A DNA stretch of 64,000 nucleotides from Stenotrophomonas lactitubi. GTDB taxonomy: Bacteria > Pseudomonadota > Gammaproteobacteria > Xanthomonadales > Xanthomonadaceae. Position numbers and translations under genes: made by a program. The notes under the pieces were generated by a model. That model saw only the letters and a program-made list of their open reading frames with translations, did not search any database and was not told the DNA's origin. Every line of letters starts with the position of its first letter. The stretch's first letter is position 1. Positions 50,679-59,738 of the stretch are shown in pieces. The DNA is taken from contig NZ_PHQX01000002.1 of assembly GCF_002803515.1 (NCBI RefSeq), forward strand, positions 124,001 to 188,000, in the 5' to 3' direction.

Positions 50679-53164
50679 GGGGCGATCAGCTCCATCGGGT
50701 CGCGCGTGCTCACCACCACGTCGGCGACGTGCTGGCAGGCATCGGCATCGAACAGGTCGAGTACGCGCAGCGCCAGCGCACGCGGTGAGGTTTCATCCTG
50801 TTCCTGCGCGGCCAGCACCGGGCCAACGCAGGCCGGACAACCCGCCCTGCAGTCGCAGCGCTGTACCAGTTCGCGCGCGCGCTGTACCAGCTCGGCCTGG
50901 CGCTGCCACAACGGCTCGCTCAGACCGACGCCACCGGGGAAGTTGTCGTACAGGTACACGGTCGGCACGAACTCCTGCAGCAGTTCCACCGCGCCCGGCT
51001 CGCCATCGCTGCCACGCAGCTGGCCGCGCCCGCTCTGGTCGGCAATCGCGATCCAGGTGCCATCGCCGTTGCCCACCGACTTCTGCAGGTCGCGCGCATC
51101 GGCCATCACCGCCACCGTGGCGACGATGTGCAGCGCATAGGCGGCGCCGAGGAACCCATCCAGCGCATCCTGCTTGCTGGCGAAGGCGCGCAGCAGCAGC
51201 GCCTGCGGCAGCTGCCACCACACTGCGGTGGTGTGCAGTTCCTGGTCGGGCAGGTTGACCGGACCGTAGCCGATGTTCTCGTGGGTGTAGTAGCGGATCT
51301 TCTTGTAGCCGGCCACGCGGCGCACCACGTGTACTTCGCCATGGTGCGAATCACCACGGCCGGCCACGCCACCATCGAAACGGTCCAGCACCTTGAGCTT
51401 GGTGAAGTCGATGCTGTCGGTGTAGTAGTCCACGTGGGTGCGGGTGACATAGGCCTTGCGGCCTTCCCAGTCCAAGGTTTCCACCTGGTAGGGGGTGGAC
51501 TGCACCATGTGGATGGCGCCTTCGTACAGGGTGAGCGCGGCAGCCGAATAGTCGACCTCGGCGATGATCTGCTGGCGGCCATCGCTGCGGTCGACCACCA
51601 CGAAGTTGCCATCGGCCACCGCACGCAGGCTGACCGCGTTGGCCGGGTAGCTGTCGGCGATCCATTCCCAGCGCTCGCCTTCGCGGTGGATCACCTCGGT
51701 TTCGGCCAGTGCTTCCAGGAACACTTCCGGGTCGATCGGGCCGAAGCCATCGCCGACCCGGAACGGCAGTTCGAATGCCGCGCATCGGATGTGATCGAAC
51801 AGGATCAACGGCTGGTCGGGCGCGATGCGCGCGTGTTCGGGCGAGGCCTCGGCGAAGAAGTCCGGATGGCGCACCACGTACTGGTCCAGCGGCTGCGAGC
51901 TGGCCACCATCACCCCGAGTGCGGGCTGCTGGCGGCGGCCGGCGCGGCCGAAGCGCTGCCAGGTGGCGGCCACGCTGCCGGGATAGCCGTTTAGGATCAC
52001 CACGTCCAGGCTGCCGATGTCCACGCCCAGTTCCAGCGCCGAGGTGCTGACGATGCCGTCGATGTTGCCGGCACGCATCGCACGCTCGGTCTCGCGGCGC
52101 TCGGTGGGCAGGTAGCCGCCGCGGTAGGCGCGGATGCGCGGTGGCTTGCGCGGGTCGTGGTCGAAGATGTCCTTCAGGTACTTGGTCAGCACCTCCACCA
52201 TCAGCCGGGTCTGCGCGAACACCAGCGTCTTCAGCCCGGACTTGATCGCGATGCGGGCGATGCGGTTGCTCTGCGAGCGCGCCGAGGCACGCAGGCCCAG
52301 GTCCGGGTTGATCACCGGCGGGTTCCACAGCAGCACCTGCTTCGGCCCGCTGGGCGCGCCGGATTCGGTGATGGCGGTGACCGGCGCTTCGATCAGCGCC
52401 TCGGCATGCGCCTGCGGGTTGCCGATGGTGGCCGAGCACAGGATGAACTGCGGTTGCACCCCGTAGAACGCGCAGATGCGCTTGAGCCGGCGCAGCACGT
52501 TGGTGACGTGGCTGCCGAACACGCCGCGATAGGTGTGCACTTCGTCGATGACGATGTAGCGCAGGTTCTCGAAGAACTGCGCCCACTTGGTGTGATGCGG
52601 CAGGATCGCCTGGTGCAGCATGTCCGGGTTGGAAACCACGATGTCGCCATGCAGGCGGATCGCCTGGCGGGCATCGCCGGGGGTGTCGCCATCGAAGGTG
52701 AAGGCCTTCACCCCGAGGTCGCCGGCGCGGTTGAGCTCCAGCAGTTCGGCCACCTGGTCCTGGGCCAGTGCCTTGGTCGGGAACAGGTACAGCGCCTTGG
52801 CCTTGTCCTGCATGGCGGCGCTGACCACCGGCAGGGTGTAGCACAGCGACTTGCCGCTGGCAGTGGGGGTGACGATGGCCACGTGCTCGCCACGCTGGCT
52901 GGCGTCCCAGGCCTCGGCCTGGTGGCTATAGAGCTGCTCGATGCCGCGTGCCTTCAGTGCCGCAGCCAGGGCCGGTGGCACGGAATCGGGAATCGGCGCG
53001 TAGCGGCCTTCGCGGCCGGGAATGGCGAAACTGCCGGTGATGCGATCCTGGTAGCGGCGCTGCAGGCGTGCACTGAGCAGGGCGCCATCGCGGGCGGGCA
53101 GGCCATCGCGGGTAGCGAGCTGCTGCTCCGCATCGGCGGTGCGCTTGGCGAGTTCGTAGGCCAT
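50675..53164 (-). CDS. MrfA/YprA-like DEAD/DEAH-box helicase
   Basis: An 829-residue SF2 helicase: LYSHQAEAW (Q-like), Walker A TPTASGKSLCY, DEVHTYRGVFG (DEVH box), LCSATIGNP (III), then RecA-like domain 2 with STSALELGVDIG and QRFGRAGRR (VI). A C-terminal DUF1998-type domain carries the cysteine cluster CDCRAGCPAC, which binds zinc in MrfA. It should unwind 3' to 5' and act with the nuclease partner in excision repair of bulky or cross-linked DNA. Start ATG 53164. The two genes overlap by four bases. Confidence 0.9.
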   Translation of the reverse strand: MAYELAKRTADAEQQLATRDGLPARDGALLSARLQRRYQDRITGSFAIPGREGRYAPIPDSVPPALAAALKARGIEQLYSHQAEAWDASQRGEHVAIVTPTASGKSLCYTLPVVSAAMQDKAKALYLFPTKALAQDQVAELLELNRAGDLGVKAFTFDGDTPGDARQAIRLHGDIVVSNPDMLHQAILPHHTKWAQFFENLRYIVIDEVHTYRGVFGSHVTNVLRRLKRICAFYGVQPQFILCSATIGNPQAHAEALIEAPVTAITESGAPSGPKQVLLWNPPVINPDLGLRASARSQSNRIARIAIKSGLKTLVFAQTRLMVEVLTKYLKDIFDHDPRKPPRIRAYRGGYLPTERRETERAMRAGNIDGIVSTSALELGVDIGSLDVVILNGYPGSVAATWQRFGRAGRRQQPALGVMVASSQPLDQYVVRHPDFFAEASPEHARIAPDQPLILFDHIRCAAFELPFRVGDGFGPIDPEVFLEALAETEVIHREGERWEWIADSYPANAVSLRAVADGNFVVVDRSDGRQQIIAEVDYSAAALTLYEGAIHMVQSTPYQVETLDWEGRKAYVTRTHVDYYTDSIDFTKLKVLDRFDGGVAGRGDSHHGEVHVVRRVAGYKKIRYYTHENIGYGPVNLPDQELHTTAVWWQLPQALLLRAFASKQDALDGFLGAAYALHIVATVAVMADARDLQKSVGNGDGTWIAIADQSGRGQLRGSDGEPGAVELLQEFVPTVYLYDNFPGGVGLSEPLWQRQAELVQRARELVQRCDCRAGCPACVGPVLAAQEQDETSPRALALRVLDLFDADACQHVADVVVSTRDPMELIAP

Positions 53165-53346
53165 GGGAAGAGGATTTTCAGGGGGTCACATGGCACCACA
53201 GATGGGTCTCAGCATGTGAGACACCGTGACGGGAGGGAGTGAATCATTCAGTGCGGCGCGCTGTGCGCTGAACGCCCGTGCCACCGCCAACGAAATCTGA
53301 AGCCCGCATCCGTATCCTTGGTCGCTGGACGCAACCAACAGGGTGG

Positions 53347-53868
53347 ATGGCTGTGGCACGACGTGGAACGCAGGGAGCACTTCTGGCCAGCCTGCTGCTG
53401 ACCGGCATCGCGCAGGCGCAGCAGGCCGCGCCGGTGACAGTGCCCGACCCTGCGCCTGCTCCCCCTGCGGACGCACCGGCAGCAATCACCGCGCCGGTTT
53501 CCAGCACCCTGCCGCAGGACAACGTCACCACCCTCGGTGAAGTGCGTGCGCTCAAGCCTGAAGACGACCAGCCGCTGGACCTGTACCGCTTCAAGAATCC
53601 GCTGAAGGCCGAGAACAACCGCTTCAGCCGCAACTGGAGCGAGCCGCCGTCGCCCGAACAGGTCAGCATGGCCGGGGGCTACATCATGATGGGCGTGGTC
53701 AAGGGCGTGATGGCGGCCGCAAAGGGAGTGAACAAGCTCACCGGTGGCCCGGACCAGATCCAGTCGGCCATCGCGCGGCCGCCACCGGAACTGAGCGCCG
53801 AGCAGCAACGGCGCGCACTGCAGTTCTGCGCGCAGCAGGACGGTTGCGGGGCACCGCCTCAGAAGTAG
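53347..53868 (+). CDS. Small exported protein of unknown function
   Basis: A 173-residue protein with a signal peptide (LLASLLLTGIAQAQQ), a Pro/Ala-rich linker, a charged middle (EVRALKPEDDQPLDLYRFKNPL) and a glycine-rich hydrophobic stretch (GGYIMMGVVKGVMAAAKGV) that could associate with membrane. Two cysteines near the end (FCAQQDGC). I do not recognise a family. Start ATG 53347 precedes the signal; its ribosome-binding site is weak. Followed 37 bases later by another exported protein on the same strand. Confidence 0.68.
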   Translation: MAVARRGTQGALLASLLLTGIAQAQQAAPVTVPDPAPAPPADAPAAITAPVSSTLPQDNVTTLGEVRALKPEDDQPLDLYRFKNPLKAENNRFSRNWSEPPSPEQVSMAGGYIMMGVVKGVMAAAKGVNKLTGGPDQIQSAIARPPPELSAEQQRRALQFCAQQDGCGAPPQK

Positions 53869-53905
53869 GCGGTATCCTGCGGACCTTCCCTTCGAGGCTG
53901 CCTGG

Positions 53906-54580
53906 ATGCTGCTACGTACCCTGTTCCTGCTTGCGACGCTGAGCCCGCTTGCCGTGTCCGCCAGCGAGCTGACCGATGGTGGCTCCTGCCGCAATGGCGC
54001 GTTTCCTTCGGAGCAATCGGGCTTTGCCCTGGCCAAGGTGGTCGGCACGCCGCGCCTGTACCTGCTCGGCGACATGGACGGCTGCCCCGCGAAAGGCGAA
54101 CCCGCCTGCCGCCAGCGCAGCTACGTGGTGAGCGGCGATACGGTGGTGACCGGGCGCGATCTTGGCGGTTACCGCTGCGCCTTCTTCCCGAACAAGGTCG
54201 GTGGCAGCGCAGGCTGGGTGGATCGCAGCAAGCTGCAGGCGTTGCCGGTTCCCACCCCTACGCTGCAGGCCTGGTCGGGAGACTGGAAGGACAGTGACAA
54301 CGGCCTGCAGATCCGCGTGCGTGACGGCCAGCTGCACGTGGAAGGCGATGCCTACTGGCCCTCGGCCAACCCGACGCCGGCCGAACGCCCGGGCGGCCCG
54401 AACATCGGCGCGGTGAGTGCACAGGCGGCGCCGCGTGGCGCCCAGGTCGACTTCGTGGAAGACACCTGCACGGTGCACGCGCAGCTGCTGGGGGACGTGC
54501 TGATCGTGGCCGACAACAGCGAGTGCGGCGGCATGAACGTGCGCTTCAACGGCGTGTACCGGCGCGCCGGGAAACGTTGA
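53906..54580 (+). CDS. Exported Cys-rich protein, SH3-like start
   Basis: A 224-residue protein with a clear signal peptide (LRTLFLLATLSPLAVSA) and six to eight cysteines in the mature part, hence disulfide-stabilised. Residues about 75-110 (VVSGDTVVTGRDLGGYRCAFF...GWVDRSKL) look like a bacterial SH3 domain, whose usual end is GWV-x2-S-x-L. The second half (LQAWSGDWKDSDNGLQIRVRD then FNGVYRRAG) reads like a small beta-barrel. Role unknown. Start ATG 53906; probable operon with the gene before it. Confidence 0.72.
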   Translation: MLLRTLFLLATLSPLAVSASELTDGGSCRNGAFPSEQSGFALAKVVGTPRLYLLGDMDGCPAKGEPACRQRSYVVSGDTVVTGRDLGGYRCAFFPNKVGGSAGWVDRSKLQALPVPTPTLQAWSGDWKDSDNGLQIRVRDGQLHVEGDAYWPSANPTPAERPGGPNIGAVSAQAAPRGAQVDFVEDTCTVHAQLLGDVLIVADNSECGGMNVRFNGVYRRAGKR

Positions 54581-54613
54581 ACGGCGCATTCCGTCGATTC
54601 ACGCATGGCGTCA

Positions 54614-54636
54614 GTAGATCCACGCCATGCGTGGAT
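54614..54636 (+). repeat. SMAG-type GTAG palindrome
   Basis: gtagatccacgccatgcgtg... with a decayed inverted partner (tcacgcatggcg) directly before it at 54598-54610, between convergent genes. Confidence 0.78.
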
Positions 54637-54652
54637 GGTGCTTGCGTTCCAA

Positions 54653-56458
54653 TCAGCGCCGTCGCTCAAGCCACCACAGCAGCGATGCGCACAGCACGAA
54701 CGCCAACCACCACGGCCAGCGCGGCCCCGGAACGCGCTGGTCCGCCTGCGAGGTAGCCGGTGCGGATGTAGCCAGCCGCTGCGCGGTGGCATCGATCATC
54801 GCCTGTCGGTGCAGCGCCGAGGCCTGCTGCGGATCGAACACGTAGCGCCAATGCACGCGGTCGCCTTGCTGCAGGCGCTGCCAACCGGCCTGGCGCGGCC
54901 ACCAGCCCGCACATCGCGCCGCGCCGGTGCTGCCGTCGACGATCAGCGGTACGCCCTTGCCGTGTGTGTCGAAGGCTTGCAGCGGTGCCTGCATGCCACA
55001 CAGCGACTGGCGTTCGCCGGCCCAGGCCAGTGCCTGTGGCGACCATGGGCCTTCGGTACCAGCCTGCGCGCGTGCCAGGGTGGCGAACACTGAGCTCCAC
55101 AACTCGCCGTGGCGATCCTCGCGACCGGCCAGTACCCAGCGCCAGCTGTCAGTGATCGGCAGCATGCCGATGCGACCCTTGCCGACGGCGCGCCAACCGC
55201 CGATGGGCTTGCCGTCGCGATCCCGCAGCAGGGCGCGGCTGCCGTCGGCCTGCAGTGCCAGGTACTCCAGCGCCGGCAGCGCTGCTGCGTGCGACGCGCG
55301 GTCCGCTTCTTCGCCATCACCGGTGGGCAGGGTGCCGGCGGCAAGGGGCCCGCGACGTGCCTGCAGCATCGTGGCGTCACCCTCGCCGGGCTTCGCCGCG
55401 ATCTGGCTGCCGGCATCGCCCTGCAACGGCAGGCCAAGATCGCGCAGGCGTTGCCGTGCGCTGGCCGATGGCGCGCCGGTACTGCGCACCAGCAGGCCAA
55501 GGCCGTCGCGCACGGCCTGGCGCACGGCCGCCATCTGACCGGCGCCGAGTGCGGCCAGGCTGCGTTCGTCGAGCAGCAGCAGGTCGCTGCGCGCCAGCGT
55601 GGCTGCGTCCAACGCCACGCTGCCATCGCCCACGCTGAGACCTGCGCCGGTCTCGGCCTGTACCTGCACGCGGATGCCGGCATCGGTGGCCCAGCGGCGC
55701 AGGTACTTCAGTTCGGCGCCCGGTGCAGCAGCGCGCACCAGCAGGCGCAGCGGAGCGGCGGCCAGCGTCTGCTGCGGCACCGGCACGCTGTCGGCCACAT
55801 GGCCCTGCGCATCCAGCAGGCGCAGCTGGAACACGCTACGGCCTTCGGCGCGGGCGATGCCGCTGAGCTGCACACGGCCATCGGCTGCCAGCGGCGCACG
55901 ATCGACCACGGCGCCAGCCGGGTCCAGCAGTTCGGCCTGCGCGCGTTCCACGCCGCGTGCCTGTGCGTGCACATCGAAGCGGGCACCGGGAGCTGCGTCC
56001 GCAGGCGGCTGCAGCGTGATCCAACCGTTGAGTGCAGGCGCTGCCTGCCAGCGCGTATCGGTGGGCAGTCCGGCATCGCGATCACGCGCGGCCAGACCGG
56101 CTCCGACCAGGGTCACCGTAGAGGACGGATAGCGGCGCAATGCGGTGGCCAGGTCCGGCACGCGCGCTGCACCGGCCATGGCCGTTGCTTCCGGCAGCAG
56201 AACCCGGGTTGCGCCGGCCGGCAGCGCACCCGCCTTGTCGGCCTCGGCGCCGATCACCACCAGGCCGGTCGGGGCAACGCGTTGTGATGGCGGCAGCAGG
56301 CAGACGTACAGCAGCGCAGCGGCGGCGGCCTGCAGCGTGAGTACGGCGATCAGACGGCCGCGACCCCGCGTGGGCGAACGCAGCTGGCGGGCACTGGCGA
56401 CGAGCACGATCAGCCCCAGCACGAGCGCGATCCACACATTCAATGCCGATGTGCTCAT
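54653..56458 (-). CDS. Membrane protein of the MoxR cluster, GAT-like fold
   Basis: A 601-residue protein with two N-terminal helices (VWIALVLGLIVLVASA; LQAAAAALLYVCLLP) and one at the C-terminus (PWWLAFVLCASLLWWLE). Between them is a large periplasmic part with beta-sandwich sections and a stretch (LARSDLLLLDERSLAALGAGQMAAVRQAV...GLGLLVRSTG, given in parts) like the glutamine amidotransferase-like domains often found in MoxR/VWA operons. No catalytic Cys is evident. Its start overlaps the preceding gene by four bases, so it is the last gene of the cluster. Confidence 0.75.
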   Translation of the reverse strand: MSTSALNVWIALVLGLIVLVASARQLRSPTRGRGRLIAVLTLQAAAAALLYVCLLPPSQRVAPTGLVVIGAEADKAGALPAGATRVLLPEATAMAGAARVPDLATALRRYPSSTVTLVGAGLAARDRDAGLPTDTRWQAAPALNGWITLQPPADAAPGARFDVHAQARGVERAQAELLDPAGAVVDRAPLAADGRVQLSGIARAEGRSVFQLRLLDAQGHVADSVPVPQQTLAAAPLRLLVRAAAPGAELKYLRRWATDAGIRVQVQAETGAGLSVGDGSVALDAATLARSDLLLLDERSLAALGAGQMAAVRQAVRDGLGLLVRSTGAPSASARQRLRDLGLPLQGDAGSQIAAKPGEGDATMLQARRGPLAAGTLPTGDGEEADRASHAAALPALEYLALQADGSRALLRDRDGKPIGGWRAVGKGRIGMLPITDSWRWVLAGREDRHGELWSSVFATLARAQAGTEGPWSPQALAWAGERQSLCGMQAPLQAFDTHGKGVPLIVDGSTGAARCAGWWPRQAGWQRLQQGDRVHWRYVFDPQQASALHRQAMIDATAQRLATSAPATSQADQRVPGPRWPWWLAFVLCASLLWWLERRR

Positions 56459-58620
56459 GGCTGGGCCTCCAGCGCGTCGAGGTAGCGCTGCCCCATGGCA
56501 TCGGCTGCACTGCGTCGCATCACCTGCGGCAGTGGCCGCTGCAGTGCGCGCCACAGCTGCGCACGCAGGCGCTGTCGGCACTCGGTGCAGCCGGGTTCGA
56601 TGCGCAGTTGCTCGATGGCGGCAGCCAGGTCCAGTGCGTCGGGCAGGAAGGCGCTGTTGCGCTGCTGCCAAGCGGCCAGCATGTTCAGGTCGGGCGTACC
56701 GCCCTCGTCGCCCAATCGCTGCCAGGCCTCGACGACGGCTGGGTCAAGGGGCGTGCGCGCGGCCAGCGGCAGTGCGCGGCTGGCCAACCCGGCACGGTCG
56801 CCACTCAAGCGTCGGCCCTCGTCGATCGGCGGCAGCTCCGGGCCGACGCGGGCGAGGTAGATGCGCTCGGCCTGCTGCACCTGCTTGATGAATGCCAGCG
56901 CTTTGTAGGCAAACGGCAGGGCCTGCTCGGGGCGCCCCTGGCGCAGCTCGCCTTCGGCCGACCACATCTGGTCCAGTGCTGCCTTCAGTGTGGCGCGCGT
57001 CTGCGGGTCAAGCAGTGTCGCCGCCTCGGCGTGGTCGTGGGTATGCCCGTACTCGGACAGCACGTCGGTGGCACTGCCGAACACCGGCGGCGTGTCGCTG
57101 CCGTTGGCCGCACCGCCGTGGTCGTGGCCGTGCTCGTCATGTGCGCCTGCCTGCGCCTCGTGATCGTGCTCATGATCGTCATCGTGCGCGTCGGCCGCGG
57201 GGGTATCGCTGGTGGGCAGGTCGCTGGTCGGCGGTGGCTTCGGCGCGCCCTCGCTTTCCTCGCCCAGGAACTGGCCGTAGCGCAGGCGCAGGATTCGCTG
57301 GTCGACGCCGATGGCATCGCTGCGCTTGATGAAGGTATCGGCGGCAACGCCCCGGCGTTCGCGGATCAACGCCTCGGCATCGATGATGATCTGCCGCTGG
57401 CTGCGGAAGTACGCAGGCAGGGTCTTCTTGATGCGGCCTTCCAGTTCGGCACCGAGCACGGCTTCGGTGCTGGGCAGGCGCAGGATCACGCTGCTGCTGC
57501 GGCCGACCTGTGCTGTCGGCGCGTGATTGTCGCGCACTTCCAGTTGGGCGATCACATCGTTGCCGGGCTGTGCGCCCAGAGCGGCCAGGTCGAGGGTGTG
57601 GGCAAAGCGCCGTGCCGTCGCCTCGCCGCTGCCGTTGAGGGTCACGCTGCGCCGGACGAAAGTGATGTTCTCACCGCTGCCTTGGGTGGTGGTGATCGAC
57701 AGCGTCGCCTGCGGGAGGACGCCATGATCGTCGCTGGCCTCGAAGCGCAGCGTCCACTGCCGCTGCCCGGGGCTGCCCAACACCAGGCTGGCAGCAGGGT
57801 CGATCACGCGCACCGTGGGCGCACGGTCGGCGACCACGTCGAGCCGATGCAGGCGGGTGTCGGCCAGCGCCGGTTCGCTGACCACGCGATACAGCACCGG
57901 GGTGCGCGCCACATCCTGCGCCTGCCACTCACCGTCGTGCTCGTGCAATGGCAGGCGACGGCCATCGTGGAACTGCAGCCAGGCCTTGCTGGGTGCACGG
58001 TCGAAGCGCAGCGACCAGAACACGCGACTGTCGGCGGCGACTTTGGCGTCGAGTGCGTTCTGTGTACGCGTGGGTTGGCCGGTGTAGGCCGGTGCATCGA
58101 TGTGCAGGCGGGTGGACTGAAGACGCAGTGGACCGGCCTGGCTGCTGCTTTGCGGTGTCGCAAGGGCGGCGGTGCGCGGTGCGGCGTTGTGCGGCCAGCC
58201 CAGTGCCAGCCCAGCGACGGCGATGCCGCCGATCCAGCACAGCGCCACCGCCCTGCGCGGCCAGCGTGGTCGCAGCTCGGGGAGATTGCGTTCAAGCGCC
58301 GCCAGCACGTGCGTGCGCTGGCGTTGCTGCAGTGGATTGAGTGTGGCGGCGTTGGCGAACAGCAGGTCGGCGCTGTCCTCGCTGGCACCACTGGCATCCA
58401 GCCTGCGCTGCAGCCAGCGCCGGTCCAGCTGCCGGGCGCGCGTGGTTGCCACGGCCGCAATGAGGAGCAGGGCCACGGTCGCCACGACGCAGGCGATATC
58501 AAAACCCGACAGGCGCAGCGCCAGTGCCGCCGCCGCCAACGCCCATGGCAGGCCCAGCAGCAGAGTGACCGCGGCGCGGCGCCGGCGTGCGCGCTGCCAT
58601 GCCTGTTGCAGCGTCTTCAT
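56455..58620 (-). CDS. Large membrane protein (DUF4175-like) with His-rich segment
   Basis: A 721-residue protein with N-terminal helices (VTLLLGLPWALAAAALAL; IACVVATVALLLIAAVA; one near 130) and a long periplasmic region of the DUF4175 style (LHIDAPAYTGQP, APTVRVIDPAASLVLG, FEASDDHGVLPQATLSI, VRDNHAPTAQ) followed by a helical section. A His/Asp-rich loop (DAHDDDHEHDHEAQ and DEHGHDHGG) at about residues 475-505, with GHTHDH shortly after, is likely to bind metal. Both ends overlap the neighbouring genes by four bases. Function unknown; scaffold role inferred from the operon. Confidence 0.75.
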   Translation of the reverse strand: MKTLQQAWQRARRRRAAVTLLLGLPWALAAAALALRLSGFDIACVVATVALLLIAAVATTRARQLDRRWLQRRLDASGASEDSADLLFANAATLNPLQQRQRTHVLAALERNLPELRPRWPRRAVALCWIGGIAVAGLALGWPHNAAPRTAALATPQSSSQAGPLRLQSTRLHIDAPAYTGQPTRTQNALDAKVAADSRVFWSLRFDRAPSKAWLQFHDGRRLPLHEHDGEWQAQDVARTPVLYRVVSEPALADTRLHRLDVVADRAPTVRVIDPAASLVLGSPGQRQWTLRFEASDDHGVLPQATLSITTTQGSGENITFVRRSVTLNGSGEATARRFAHTLDLAALGAQPGNDVIAQLEVRDNHAPTAQVGRSSSVILRLPSTEAVLGAELEGRIKKTLPAYFRSQRQIIIDAEALIRERRGVAADTFIKRSDAIGVDQRILRLRYGQFLGEESEGAPKPPPTSDLPTSDTPAADAHDDDHEHDHEAQAGAHDEHGHDHGGAANGSDTPPVFGSATDVLSEYGHTHDHAEAATLLDPQTRATLKAALDQMWSAEGELRQGRPEQALPFAYKALAFIKQVQQAERIYLARVGPELPPIDEGRRLSGDRAGLASRALPLAARTPLDPAVVEAWQRLGDEGGTPDLNMLAAWQQRNSAFLPDALDLAAAIEQLRIEPGCTECRQRLRAQLWRALQRPLPQVMRRSAADAMGQRYLDALEAQP

Positions 58621-59738
58621 GGTGCAGCCCTGCGTCGCGCGCTGCTCGCCATCCAGCGCTCAAGCGCGAACAGAAGCACGATCATCAGCAGCAGCCAGGA
58701 GGTCGGTTCACGCAGGGGCGGCGTTGCCGCTGGCAGCGTCGCGCGACGTGGCGCCTGGTCCTGCGCGTCACCCAGGTGCGGGGTCGATGGCGGTTGCAGG
58801 GCCTGCAGCAGGTCGCGGGGCAGGCTGTCATCGCGGAGTGCACTGTTGCGGGCCGCGTTCCATTCGCCGCGCAGATGCAGCAGGCGGCCTTGGCCGATGC
58901 GCTGCAGCCATAGCAGCGGCACATTGTCTGCATCACGCAGCAGGACGGCTGCGCCCGCTGGCGGCTTGGCAGCGGTCAGCACCGTGCCGCCCTGCTGCAG
59001 CCAGCTCTGCCAGGTGCCAGGCAGTACATCGGTGCCGGTCCACACGCCGATCTCACCGCGGCCCGGCAACGCATCGTCGGCCAGGGGAGCCGCAAGCGCT
59101 TGCGTGCTCCATGCGCGCTGCAACGCGCCCAGCCATTGCAGCGCTGCCGCCGGGGCATCGCTGCGCGTACGCAGGCGTGGTGCCACGGAGGCGTGCGGCG
59201 CTGCGGTGACGGCCAGCGCGTGTGGCTGCCATTGCACCTCGCGCGACAACTGCAGGCGGGCGCCATCAAGGCCGGGCAAGGGATCGGGTACGTGTACGGT
59301 CAGCGCGGTGCCGGCCGGCAGCTGCGCATCCAGCTCGCGCAGCAGACTGGGCAGGGAAGCAGCGTCCACCGGCGTGGGCTGGTCGATGGGCGGAAAGCCC
59401 GGCGCCAGCCAATGCCAGTTGCGTGCATCGGCGTTGCCGCGCAGTGCGTTCGCGTCCAGGCCCGGTGCCACCACCGTCCACGCCGCTGGCACCGGTGCAG
59501 GACCGGTCAGCGCCGGGCGCGCCAGCAGCAGGGCCAATGCGGCCAGCAACAGCAGGCGCGCCAGCAACAGTGGCCAATCATCGAAGCGGATGCGCTGGCG
59601 CGGTCGTATCTGGGCGCGCAGCCAGCGCAGCGCAGCGAAATCCAGCGGCGTATAGGGATGACGACGGGCGAGGTGGATCAGCAGTGGCAACAGCCATGCA
59701 GCCAGCGCCGCCAGGCCCAGCGGGAACAGCAGGCTCAT
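58617..59738 (-). CDS. BatA-like membrane protein (TIGR02226 N-terminus)
   Basis: A 373-residue protein whose first 85 residues fit the BatA/TIGR02226 N-terminal domain: two helices (LFPLGLAALAAWLLPLLIHL; LLLARLLLLAALALLLARP) around the basic RRHPYTPLDFAALRWLR. A periplasmic beta domain and a final helix (SWLLLMIVLLFAL) follow. No VWA metal-ion site (DxSxS) is seen. BatA-type proteins accompany MoxR ATPases and DUF58 proteins and have been linked to aerotolerance and stress. Overlaps both neighbours by four bases. Confidence 0.82.
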   Translation of the reverse strand: MSLLFPLGLAALAAWLLPLLIHLARRHPYTPLDFAALRWLRAQIRPRQRIRFDDWPLLLARLLLLAALALLLARPALTGPAPVPAAWTVVAPGLDANALRGNADARNWHWLAPGFPPIDQPTPVDAASLPSLLRELDAQLPAGTALTVHVPDPLPGLDGARLQLSREVQWQPHALAVTAAPHASVAPRLRTRSDAPAAALQWLGALQRAWSTQALAAPLADDALPGRGEIGVWTGTDVLPGTWQSWLQQGGTVLTAAKPPAGAAVLLRDADNVPLLWLQRIGQGRLLHLRGEWNAARNSALRDDSLPRDLLQALQPPSTPHLGDAQDQAPRRATLPAATPPLREPTSWLLLMIVLLFALERWMASSARRRAAP

